5,270 bases of DNA from Eubacterium sp. (lineage in GTDB: Bacteria; Bacillota_A; Clostridia; Lachnospirales; Lachnospiraceae). The stretch is from positions 1 to 5,270 of the forward strand of contig JAILEL010000284.1 of NCBI GenBank assembly GCA_024687845.1. The letters are read 5' to 3'. Below the pieces are notes generated by a model. It saw only the letters and a list, made by a program, of their open reading frames with translations. It was not told the origin of the DNA and did not search any database. This document shows, piece after piece, positions 1 to 5,270 of this stretch; positions within the stretch are counted from its first letter, which is position 1; each line of letters starts with the position of its first letter. A program made the translations under genes and the position numbers.

Positions 1-334
1 ACAACGTGAGGCTATTGCCCTTTGCTCCAGTAGAATGACTGCCATACATATAATAACCACCTTCATTAGCCACAAAAAGCTGTGGATCATGCAGCATAAG
101 CTTATTATTATAGTCCCCTACTTTAATTTCAGATTCGGTCAATTCATTTTCATCATAATTCCTGACATCTTTCTGTTCCTCATCCACATCGGACTCTATA
201 ACTGCATTTTTATTTTCTGTTGAAGTGTTATCCGGCTCTTCTCTGGCCACTTTTCCGCATCCAGTTAAAGATCCTGCAAGAATAGATGCAGAAATAAATA
301 CTATAAAATATTTTCTAATGTTAATCTTTTTCAT
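1..334 (-). CDS. Secreted lipoprotein, probable GH43-family glycoside hydrolase (arabinanase-like), N-terminal part only
   Basis: The gene runs off the left edge; 111 codons are visible, all open. The start ATG at 334-332 is chosen because GGGAG (345-341) lies 6 bases upstream and a typical lipoprotein signal follows at once: MKK, a hydrophobic stretch (about residues 9-23) and the lipobox LTGC with Cys26. Residues 27-75 form a polar, acidic spacer. From residue 81 comes LHDPQLFVANEGGYYMYGSH, which resembles the first blade of the five-bladed beta-propeller of GH43 enzymes; Asp83 of HDP would be the general base. Known of the family: GH43 includes endo-arabinanases, arabinofuranosidases and xylosidases. 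Inferred: a cell-surface enzyme that releases arabino-oligosaccharides for the AraNPQ importer encoded just upstream. The catalytic acid and the rest of the fold lie outside the window, so the exact substrate cannot be settled; a related F-type propeller enzyme is the main alternative. Confidence 0.75.
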   Translation of the reverse strand, partial: MKKINIRKYFIVFISASILAGSLTGCGKVAREEPDNTSTENKNAVIESDVDEEQKDVRNYDENELTESEIKVGDYNNKLMLHDPQLFVANEGGYYMYGSHSTGAKGNSLTL

Positions 335-374
335 TCTTTTCTCCCAAAACATTCGACTAACAAGAATAATCCAT

Positions 375-380
375 ATTATA
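375..380 (-). promoter_or_regulatory. Possible -10 element (TATAAT) for the GH43-like lipoprotein gene
   Basis: A perfect TATAAT lies on the minus strand about 40 bases before the lipoprotein start, directly after the T-tract of the araQ terminator. The hexamers at 16-18 bases spacing upstream match TTGACA at no more than half the positions (for example TAGAAT at 403-398), and they fall inside the terminator hairpin. There is no TG extension. It could be a weak or activator-dependent promoter, or chance in AT-rich DNA. Confidence 0.25.
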
Positions 381-421
381 AGAAAAACCTCAGAGAGATT
401 CTAAAAGAATCCCTTGAGATT
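379..421 (-). terminator. Rho-independent terminator after araQ
   Basis: In the minus-strand RNA an imperfect stem forms between 421-407 and 401-386 around a 5-base loop (402-406). It has about 15 pairs, two of them G-U, with one bulged base on the 3' arm, and is followed by a T-rich run (TTTTTCTT, 387-380). It begins 13 bases after the araQ stop codon. The stem is AU/GU-rich in places, so termination may be partial and some readthrough into the lipoprotein gene is plausible. Confidence 0.7.
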
Positions 422-434
422 ATTCTAAATAATA

Positions 435-1307
435 CTATCCTTTAAGTGCTCCTGTTGTCATACCATCGATCAGATAGCTTTGGAACAGGAAGAACACTAT
501 AAGTACAGGAACTATCGAAAACATGGATCCTGCTATAAGGACATCATAATTGTTTCCATAAGGAGTAAGCAGTGTATTAAGTCCAATAGGTAATGTGAAT
601 TTCTCAGCACTTCTGTAAACAAGCATAGGCCACAGAAGATTATTCCAGGCACCCATAGAACAAAGTATACCCATTGAAGCAAATGCCGGCTTAGCAAGTG
701 GCATAATTACCTTCAAGCATATACCATATTCTGATGCTCCATCTATACGACCCGCATCCATGAGATCCTTAGGTAATGAGATAAGATACTGCCTGAAGAA
801 GAATATTGTCGAAGCTCCACAAAGTCCTGGGAGGACGACACCGAGGGTGGTGTCTATAAGCTTAAGCTTAATTATCTCCATGTATAGAGGCAGCATCAAT
901 ATCTCAAATGGAACCATCATTGTTGCTATAACAAGGAAAAATAAAACATTTCTGAGTTTAAAGTTGTACATTGAAAGTCCATAAGCTACAAGAAAACATA
1001 TTATAATAGTTCCGATGACTGTTATAGCTGTCAGCATTAATGAATTCCTAAACCATGTGAAATACTTTATAGAATCCTCATTTCCGCTGAATATATATTT
1101 GTAGTTAGCAAGTGTCATGGTTGTTGGATTAAGATCTATTGCCAGACCTTTTCTAATCAGTTCTTTTCCTGGTCTGAAAGAAGCAAGTAAACCAGCTAAA
1201 ATAGGAAAAGTGATCAATACGCTTATTATAAGAAATACCGCTGTAGCACAAACACTTAATACAACTCTTTTTGTACCGCCAACTCGGGCAGATTTGCTAA
1301 GTTCCAT
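435..1307 (-). CDS. araQ: Arabino-oligosaccharide ABC transporter permease AraQ
   Basis: A 290-residue inner-membrane permease of the binding-protein-dependent carbohydrate importer family (MalG-like half), full length for the family. About six hydrophobic segments can be placed, near residues 15-40, 88-112, 119-139, 152-172, 205-228 and 258-280. The cytoplasmic EAA loop that docks on the ATPase is at about 183-203 (DAGRIDGASEYG, ending in IMP). Several stretches resemble B. subtilis AraQ as I recall it, notably FTLPIGLNTLL, TPYGNNYDVLIAGS and the C-terminal TGALKG, which makes AraQ more likely than a generic MalG-type permease. The start directly follows the araP stop (TAG then ATG). A strong ribosome binding site inside the last araP codons suggests translational coupling and 1:1 synthesis with AraP. 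The substrate (alpha-1,5-arabino-oligosaccharides) is inferred from homology and context. Confidence 0.9.
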   Translation of the reverse strand: MELSKSARVGGTKRVVLSVCATAVFLIISVLITFPILAGLLASFRPGKELIRKGLAIDLNPTTMTLANYKYIFSGNEDSIKYFTWFRNSLMLTAITVIGTIIICFLVAYGLSMYNFKLRNVLFFLVIATMMVPFEILMLPLYMEIIKLKLIDTTLGVVLPGLCGASTIFFFRQYLISLPKDLMDAGRIDGASEYGICLKVIMPLAKPAFASMGILCSMGAWNNLLWPMLVYRSAEKFTLPIGLNTLLTPYGNNYDVLIAGSMFSIVPVLIVFFLFQSYLIDGMTTGALKG

Positions 1308-2228
1308 CTATCTGTCCTCCTTTTTGAATGTACCATTTGCTACCAGCTGAATCATATTAATAATGAGTGCTATTCCAAGAAGCACCAATCCAACTGCAGA
1401 TGCATAACCCATATTATTCTTCTCAATTCCTCGTTTGTACAAATATCCAACAATTGTAAGTCCGATATTGTGAGGTGATGAATTACCTGCCCACAGCATG
1501 AAGCTTTCCATAAACATTGAAAGTCCAGCATAGACAGAAATTGTTAATACATATATTATAGTAGGCTTTAATAATGGAACTGTAATATAAAAGAATTTCT
1601 GTATCTTATTGGTTCCATCAATTAAAGCAGCTTCATAGATATCCTTATCAATATTTTTAAGTCCTGATAGGAAATAAAGCATATTTACTCCAGTCCATCT
1701 CCAGCAACAGAGAAGAAGAAGTGCTATCATAGACAGATGCGGATCTTTCAGCCATTTAACAGGGCTAAGTCCAAATGCTTTTATTATTACATTCATCTGT
1801 CCTGTACTATATTCTGAAAACATAAGTCTGAATAATGTACCCGAAATAACTACCGATGTAAGGGCTGGAAGATAAAGAATAGCTTTCCAAACCCCCTTAG
1901 CCTTTACATAATTTGAATCCATAAGTACTGCAAAAAGTAGTGGAAATGGAATCAATAAAAGCAATGTGTAAATCATATATCGAAGCGAGTTGAAAACCGC
2001 TGTATGAAATACACTATCCTTTAATAACTTCGCATAATTATGTACACCAACAAACACATCTCCTTTGGCTCCTATATCAAAGAAGCTCATTCGTATTGTT
2101 GAACAAAGCGGGTATATCCAAAAAATTGCAAAGCTTAAAAGAAATGGTAACACGAATACATACGGTGCAGTTTTTCGAGAATACAGAAATCTTGTAAAAA
2201 CATTTCCTTTATTTTTTTTCATAGCCAT
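1308..2228 (-). CDS. araP: Arabino-oligosaccharide ABC transporter permease AraP
   Basis: A 306-residue inner-membrane permease (MalF/UgpA-like half) that forms the channel with AraQ. Hydrophobic segments lie near residues 22-42, 84-104, 117-137, 165-190, 220-240 and 275-297. The EAA loop is at about 199-221 (EAALIDGTNKIQKFF, ending in VPLLKP). The stretches PHNIGLTIVGYLYKRG and NNMGYASAVGLVLL closely match my recollection of B. subtilis AraP, as does the early APYVFVLPF. The start at 2228 has AGGAT 4-5 bases upstream, which is rather close; the in-frame Met3 codon (2222-2220) sits about 10 bases from the same site and is an equally acceptable start. An 84-base gap with a strong hairpin separates the gene from araN. 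The stop codon touches the araQ start. Residue-level function is inferred from the family. Confidence 0.9.
   Translation of the reverse strand: MAMKKNKGNVFTRFLYSRKTAPYVFVLPFLLSFAIFWIYPLCSTIRMSFFDIGAKGDVFVGVHNYAKLLKDSVFHTAVFNSLRYMIYTLLLLIPFPLLFAVLMDSNYVKAKGVWKAILYLPALTSVVISGTLFRLMFSEYSTGQMNVIIKAFGLSPVKWLKDPHLSMIALLLLCCWRWTGVNMLYFLSGLKNIDKDIYEAALIDGTNKIQKFFYITVPLLKPTIIYVLTISVYAGLSMFMESFMLWAGNSSPHNIGLTIVGYLYKRGIEKNNMGYASAVGLVLLGIALIINMIQLVANGTFKKEDR
1315..1322 (-). promoter_or_regulatory. Ribosome binding site of araQ embedded in the araP end
   Basis: The sequence AAGGAGGA lies in the codons for the last Lys-Glu-Asp of AraP, 7 bases before the araQ ATG, with the araP TAG immediately before that ATG. 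A ribosome finishing AraP is therefore positioned to reinitiate on araQ, which fits the equal need for the two permease subunits. Confidence 0.8.
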
Positions 2229-2254
2229 ATCATCCTATTTTCTTTTTAAAACCA

Positions 2255-2298
2255 GGGGGCATCGCACCACTGATATCAAACAATGGTGCAGTACCCCC
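2255..2298 (-). promoter_or_regulatory. Strong intergenic hairpin between araN and araP
   Basis: In the minus-strand RNA, 2298-2284 pairs with 2269-2255: a GGGGG/CCCCC base and a GCACCA/TGGTGC upper part, joined by four positions holding two G-U pairs, one A-U pair and one A-C mismatch. Three more pairs (one G-U) extend the stem to 18 positions around an 8-base loop. The G-U pairs exist only in RNA copied in the gene direction, which supports a role in this transcript. It starts 14 bases after the araN stop. Only a short TTTT follows, after TGG, so it looks like a leaky terminator or a 3'-end stabiliser rather than a strong terminator. Such elements commonly keep binding-protein mRNA in excess over permease mRNA. 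Confidence 0.75.
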
Positions 2299-2312
2299 AT
2301 ACATTGCACTAA

Positions 2313-3797
2313 TTATTGTTCAAGATCTATCGCATCCTGCGCTTCTTGAAGAGCCTCATCAACATCCATCTTATCTTCAAGAACTTCATTAAGAGTTGTT
2401 GTACAAAGCTGTTCATTAATTGTAGGGCTGATCGATACTACTGAAATCTTACCAATCTCTTTAGAGATTTCTGCAAGAACATCATATGGATAGTTACGGA
2501 AGAATTTGTTATATGCGTTGTTATCATTATGTGCAAAAGCATCATCTGTCCAAAGAGCAGTATTACATACATCAAATCCAAGGTTCTCCCAGATGTATGT
2601 CTCACCTTCAGTACCCATCTTAGCCCAGCATACAAATTCTGCTGCAAGCTCTGCTTTTTCAGACTGTGCAGAAACTACTGTACCAGTACCACCAATACCT
2701 ACTGAACGAGGCTGACCTGCTTCAAATACAGGACATGGTGCAAGATACCAGTTACCACTTTCCTCTGGCATATAGTTAAGGAAACGGCTCATATACCACA
2801 TAGCCTTAGGGAATGAAACAATGTTGTGATCAAGAATATTCTGGAAACCAGCCTCAAGGTCAACATGTCCATCAGGAGAAACCTGTGCAACACCTTCGTC
2901 AAGCCATTTCTGCTGCATAGTCATCATCTTTTTAACTGAATCAAGCTTTACATTAGCAGGTCCATCGAATCCTCCTGTCCAGTCATCGCCATATTCAGCC
3001 ATAGCAAGCCACATCCAGTCTACTCCACCAGTATCAACAGATGTCCAGTACTTTCCTTCTGGACTGCCTATTGCTTCAAGATATTTCTTGCCAAGTGCTT
3101 CATAATCATCCCAAGTTACTACTGCATCAACATCAGCCTGTGTAAGACCAGCCTCTTCAAGAGCAGCAAGATTATAATACATTACAGTTGCACCTACATG
3201 GAATGGAGCTCCATAGTAATTGCCATCAGCTCCCTGATAAGTTTCCATACGAGCTTTTACCATTGTTTCAAGGTATGGAGATGCGGCATCATTCAGCGGA
3301 ACAAGCCATTCCTCTTCACCTGCTACAACATTAGGAAACTGACCTACCTCAACGTCGCAAAGATCAGGTGCACCTGTACCCGCCTGAAGAGACATGAGAT
3401 ACTTCTGATGCATATCACCATATGGATATGTTGTAGCTGTAAGCTCAATTGTCTTATCCGGATTCTGCTTATTCCACTCTTCTACCATATCAAGATAGAA
3501 TGTTCCGTGAAGTTCAACAAATGTCCACAGGTCAAGATGTGTTCCATTCGGATCACCCTTTGTTGAGCTGACTGCTTCCTCTTCAGCAGGCGCCTCTTCA
3601 GCTTCTTCTGTCGCTTCCGTGTCTTCTTCAGCTACAGCAGCTTCTGTATCATCATTCGTATCAGCAGCAGCTTCTGTCGCCTCATTAGATACATCCGCGT
3701 CAGAACCGCCCGATGTATCAGATCCACCGCCACAGCCTGACAAAGCCGCCGCGGTCATACATGCACACAAAAATGCACTAAAAAGTTTCTTTCTCAT
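2313..3797 (-). CDS. araN: Arabino-oligosaccharide-binding lipoprotein AraN (ABC transporter solute-binding protein)
   Basis: A 494-residue extracellular solute-binding protein anchored as a lipoprotein. It starts with MRKK, a hydrophobic segment, and the lipobox LSGC with Cys22. Residues 23-79 form a low-complexity Gly/Ser then Ala/Glu/Asp/Thr spacer. The binding fold begins near residue 88 (LDLWTFVELHGTFYLDMVEEWNKQNPDK), and YPYGDMH (124-130), GAPDLCDVE (142-150) and the later RSVGIGGTGTVV (364-375) match my recollection of B. subtilis AraN, indicating a family 1 carbohydrate-binding protein. The length exceeds B. subtilis AraN (433 residues) by roughly the length of the spacer. The start is set by AGGAGGG (3811-3805) 7 bases upstream. 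It heads the araNPQ operon behind a near-consensus promoter. Arabino-oligosaccharide as ligand is inferred from homology and neighbours; another plant-derived oligosaccharide is possible. Confidence 0.9.
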   Translation of the reverse strand: MRKKLFSAFLCACMTAAALSGCGGGSDTSGGSDADVSNEATEAAADTNDDTEAAVAEEDTEATEEAEEAPAEEEAVSSTKGDPNGTHLDLWTFVELHGTFYLDMVEEWNKQNPDKTIELTATTYPYGDMHQKYLMSLQAGTGAPDLCDVEVGQFPNVVAGEEEWLVPLNDAASPYLETMVKARMETYQGADGNYYGAPFHVGATVMYYNLAALEEAGLTQADVDAVVTWDDYEALGKKYLEAIGSPEGKYWTSVDTGGVDWMWLAMAEYGDDWTGGFDGPANVKLDSVKKMMTMQQKWLDEGVAQVSPDGHVDLEAGFQNILDHNIVSFPKAMWYMSRFLNYMPEESGNWYLAPCPVFEAGQPRSVGIGGTGTVVSAQSEKAELAAEFVCWAKMGTEGETYIWENLGFDVCNTALWTDDAFAHNDNNAYNKFFRNYPYDVLAEISKEIGKISVVSISPTINEQLCTTTLNEVLEDKMDVDEALQEAQDAIDLEQ

Positions 3798-3804
3798 GGT
3801 GTAA

Positions 3805-3811
3805 CCCTCCT
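3805..3811 (-). promoter_or_regulatory. Ribosome binding site of araN
   Basis: AGGAGGG stands 7 bases before the ATG at 3797, a near-perfect Shine-Dalgarno match that fixes the start and predicts strong translation of the abundant binding protein. Confidence 0.85.
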
Positions 3812-3864
3812 AAAAAAATAACTAAATCTGGACATTTTTTTCCTCTTTCTCTTGTCCTATTTGT

Positions 3865-3893
3865 ATAATAATATATTCAATTCTAAATGTCAA
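3865..3893 (-). promoter_or_regulatory. Sigma-A type promoter of the araNPQ operon
   Basis: On the minus strand a perfect -35 box TTGACA (3893-3888) is followed by a 17-base spacer and the -10 box TATTAT (3870-3865), five of six matches to TATAAT. Transcription would begin near 3858 and give a leader of about 60 bases before araN. A/T tracts directly upstream of the -35 box look like an UP element. A promoter this close to consensus suggests that control is mainly by repression or catabolite regulation; no classical B. subtilis AraR or cre site overlaps it. Confidence 0.75.
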
Positions 3894-3940
3894 CATTTTT
3901 TATAAATTATTTTAGTTTTTTTTAAAATAAATATATCTTT

Positions 3941-3962
3941 TGACTACGGTATACATAATGTA
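3941..3962. promoter_or_regulatory. Candidate operator upstream of the araN promoter
   Basis: On the plus strand TGACTACGGTATACA (3941-3955) is an interrupted palindrome of the form TG-nn-TAC-n-GTA-nn-CA centred on 3948. A second palindrome, TACAT-A-ATGTA (3952-3962), overlaps it. This is the main GC-containing island in an otherwise nearly pure A/T stretch. It lies about 50 bases upstream of the -35 box, a position suited to an activator or to an upstream operator of a looping repressor. The TAC/GTA core recalls the AraR operator core but with one extra central base. No regulator gene is visible to support a specific assignment. Confidence 0.35.
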
Positions 3963-4089
3963 ATGGTAATTTTTTGTGCATTATTGTAATTTATTAACTA
4001 TTTTTCTAATTTATATTATATGTTTTTAAATTATTTTTGTGTTTTTTTAAAAATATGTATTATTTTATAATATTATACAGTTTTTTAAC

Positions 4090-4129
4090 AAAAAAGAAAC
4101 AAAGAATGTCAATTCTGTCATTCTTTGTT
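4090..4129 (-). terminator. Rho-independent terminator after the transaldolase gene
   Basis: An 11-pair perfect stem forms between AACAAAGAATG (4129-4119 on the minus strand) and CATTCTTTGTT (4108-4098), with a 10-base loop. It is followed on the minus strand by TCTTTTTT. It starts about 47 bases after the tal stop codon and separates the araA-tal unit from araNPQ. Confidence 0.85.
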
Positions 4130-4176
4130 CCTTAGATTTAACCACGAACTATTAACTCAGATTATTATTTTTCTCT

Positions 4177-4830
4177 TTAGTTTCCAAAAACTTTTATGTA
4201 ATCGTTTTGAAACTTTTCGATTCCCTGATCTGTAAGCGGATGTTTAACCATCTGTTCAATTACAGAATAAGGAACTGTCGCTATATCAGCACCTGCTAAT
4301 GCACAGTCCGTAACATGAACCGTATTTCTAATGCTGGCAGCTATTATTTCTGTTTCTATTCCGTAGTTTTCGAATATCTGTACAATATCTTCTATAAGTC
4401 TGACTCCAGACATATTTATATCATCAAGTCTCCCAAGAAATGGTGAAACATATGTAGCCCCAGCTCTAGCAGCAAGAAGTGCCTGATTAGCTGAAAAAAT
4501 CAGAGTAACATTTGTCTTTATACCCTCAGCTGAAAGAACCTTAACAGCCTTAAGTCCTTCATCTGTCATCGGAATCTTTACAATCATATTAGGATGAATA
4601 GACGCAATCTCTCTTCCTTCCCTAATCATTCCTTCAGCATCAACTGTAGTTGCCTTCACCTCTCCACTGATAGGTCCATTAACAATGTCAGTAATTTCTT
4701 TGATTACCTCATTAAAGTCTCTGCCTTCTTTTGCTATAAGAGATGGATTTGTAGTCACACCACAAATCACCCCCATATTATTTGCCTTCCTTATATCTTC
4801 TACATTTGCTGTGTCAATAAAAAATCTCAT
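4177..4830 (-). CDS. tal: Transaldolase, short TalC/FSA-like type
   Basis: A 217-residue TIM-barrel aldolase of the small transaldolase / fructose-6-phosphate aldolase family, full length. It would move a dihydroxyacetone unit from sedoheptulose 7-phosphate to glyceraldehyde 3-phosphate in the cytoplasmic non-oxidative pentose phosphate pathway. Visible active-site residues, in E. coli FSA numbering, which aligns almost without gaps here, are Asp6, Thr26 and Asn28 (GVTTNPS), the Schiff-base Lys85 (IVKIPMT), Thr109, Ser129, Phe131 and Arg134 (YVSPFLGR), and Ser166 with Arg168 (AASIRN). Phe131 in place of the Tyr131 of FSA is known to go with transaldolase rather than free aldolase activity. 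The start has AGGA 6 bases upstream, with another AGGA slightly further back. It follows araA by 52 bases and is probably cotranscribed with it, which makes sense because arabinose enters metabolism as xylulose 5-phosphate. Confidence 0.92.
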   Translation of the reverse strand: MRFFIDTANVEDIRKANNMGVICGVTTNPSLIAKEGRDFNEVIKEITDIVNGPISGEVKATTVDAEGMIREGREIASIHPNMIVKIPMTDEGLKAVKVLSAEGIKTNVTLIFSANQALLAARAGATYVSPFLGRLDDINMSGVRLIEDIVQIFENYGIETEIIAASIRNTVHVTDCALAGADIATVPYSVIEQMVKHPLTDQGIEKFQNDYIKVFGN

Positions 4831-4882
4831 AATTTATCCTTTCCTACTTATTAATGCGGATGTCAAAAGTGGCTTTCAGTTA

Positions 4883-5270
4883 TTATTTGTAAAATATCTC
4901 TCCAAGTTTAAGATCCCTCTTAAAAGCCGGAATAGTGGTATTTTCATCAATTATAACAGCTTCTACTCCCATAATTTCAGCCCAGTCAACCATCTGATCA
5001 ACAGTAAGGTCATATGAAAATGCAGTATGGTGAGCACCACCAGCAAGTATCCACGCCTCAGCTCCAGTATAAAGATCCGGATATGGAGTCCAGAAGTTAG
5101 TCGCTACCGGAAGATCAGGCATAGCTTTCTCAGGCTTTTTGCATTCAACCTCATTTATAATAAGTCTGAATCTGTTTCCAAGATCAATAAGAGATGTTGC
5201 AACGCCTCTTCCTTCTTTTGATGTGAAGACGAGTCTTGCAGGATCCTCACGGTCACCCATAGAAAGCGGT
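4883..5270 (-). CDS. araA: L-arabinose isomerase, C-terminal part
   Basis: The gene enters from the right edge; 128 complete codons are visible, about a quarter of the roughly 500-residue family length. AraA converts L-arabinose to L-ribulose in the cytoplasm, using a divalent metal such as Mn2+. Diagnostic stretches are DPARLVF near the start of the visible part, PDLPVATNFWTPYPD (51-65 of the visible part), AEAWILAGGAHHTAF (70-84), which carries the conserved metal-binding histidine, and VIIDENTTIPAFKRDL near the end. The reading frame stays open upstream of the internal ATG at 5260 (codons for Pro-Leu-Ser precede it), so that ATG is not the start. The gene is followed by tal in the same direction without a terminator between them, suggesting one operon. 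The other catalytic and metal ligands lie outside the window. Confidence 0.95.
   Translation of the reverse strand, partial: PLSMGDREDPARLVFTSKEGRGVATSLIDLGNRFRLIINEVECKKPEKAMPDLPVATNFWTPYPDLYTGAEAWILAGGAHHTAFSYDLTVDQMVDWAEIMGVEAVIIDENTTIPAFKRDLKLGEIFYK

Larger units (their letters stand above)
3798..4176. other. AT-rich intergenic region between tal and araN
   Basis: These 379 bases hold no convincing gene on either strand. From right to left they contain the tal terminator (4090-4129), about 130 bases of almost pure A/T with many T-runs on the plus strand, a short GC-containing palindromic island (3941-3962), more A/T tracts, the araN promoter (3865-3893) and a leader of about 60 bases with a purine-rich stretch ending in the araN ribosome binding site. 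The A-tracts just upstream of the -35 box on the minus strand could act as an UP element or a bend. Confidence 0.8.

Noticed and set aside
35..223. A 62-codon plus-strand open frame at the left edge, hydrophobic and Ile/Phe-rich
   Set aside because: It is the antisense shadow of the lipoprotein coding sequence, whose lipobox and HDP motif are much better support.
3198..3566. A 122-codon open frame on the plus strand inside araN
   Set aside because: It is antisense to a well supported binding-protein gene, has odd Cys/Ile/His-rich composition and lacks a ribosome binding site or recognisable domain.
3941..3955. Catabolite-control (cre) site
   Set aside because: The motif resembles TG-N-CG-N-CA but is 15 bases long and has the CG off centre, so it does not fit the 14-base cre consensus.
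3940..3970. Plus-strand promoter beginning with TTGACT
   Set aside because: No acceptable -10 box lies 16-18 bases downstream, and no plus-strand gene follows.
4177..4830. Fructose-6-phosphate aldolase
   Set aside because: Phe131 and Ser129 match transaldolases rather than FSA, and the setting is pentose catabolism.
4685..5017. A 110-codon plus-strand open frame spanning the tal-araA junction
   Set aside because: It overlaps two confidently identified genes on the opposite strand and has no family resemblance.
5258..5260. ATG as the start of a 125-residue protein
   Set aside because: The frame stays open upstream, and the preceding Pro-Leu-Ser codons continue the araA sequence, so this is an internal methionine.
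1..5270. CRISPR array, tRNA, rRNA, insertion sequence or phage element
   Set aside because: No spaced direct repeats, cloverleaf, transposase or terminal inverted repeats were seen; the window is ordinary metabolic coding DNA with regulatory gaps.

Overview
The window reads as part of an arabinan / L-arabinose utilisation locus of a low-GC Gram-positive bacterium, most likely a Lachnospiraceae-type Clostridia (Butyrivibrio, Roseburia or a relative). That placement is an inference from AT-rich intergenic DNA, strong AGGAGG-type ribosome binding sites, and lipoproteins whose acidic Ala/Glu/Asp-rich spacer follows the lipobox cysteine. It is not based on any database match. All six genes lie on the minus strand, so transcription runs from the right edge to the left.

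Right part (5270 to 4090): the C-terminal quarter of L-arabinose isomerase (araA) is followed 52 bases later by a short-form transaldolase of the TalC/FSA-like family. The transaldolase ends in a clear Rho-independent terminator at 4090-4129. This looks like the tail of an arabinose catabolic operon whose other genes lie outside the window.

Middle (4089 to 3798): an extremely AT-rich intergenic region holds one GC-containing, palindromic island (a candidate operator at 3941-3962) and a near-consensus promoter (TTGACA, 17 bases, TATTAT) that should drive the next operon.

Left-centre (3797 to 435): araN, araP and araQ encode the lipoprotein binding protein and two permeases of an arabino-oligosaccharide ABC importer, closely matching the Bacillus subtilis AraNPQ set as I recall it. 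A strong hairpin sits between araN and araP, while araP and araQ abut directly and are probably translationally coupled. No ATPase gene is present, as expected for importers served by a shared MsmX-type ATPase encoded elsewhere.

Left edge (434 to 1): a terminator-like hairpin follows araQ, and then a lipoprotein gene begins with its own ribosome binding site. Its first 111 codons show a lipobox, an acidic spacer and the start of a GH43-like beta-propeller (HDP motif), probably a surface arabinanase or arabinofuranosidase.

Together the genes describe a pathway: a surface glycoside hydrolase trims arabinan, AraNPQ imports the oligosaccharides, AraA isomerises arabinose to ribulose, and transaldolase helps move the resulting pentose phosphates into glycolysis. 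I see no undescribed system. The points most worth a second look are the regulatory hairpins, the candidate operator and the assignment of the short transaldolase.
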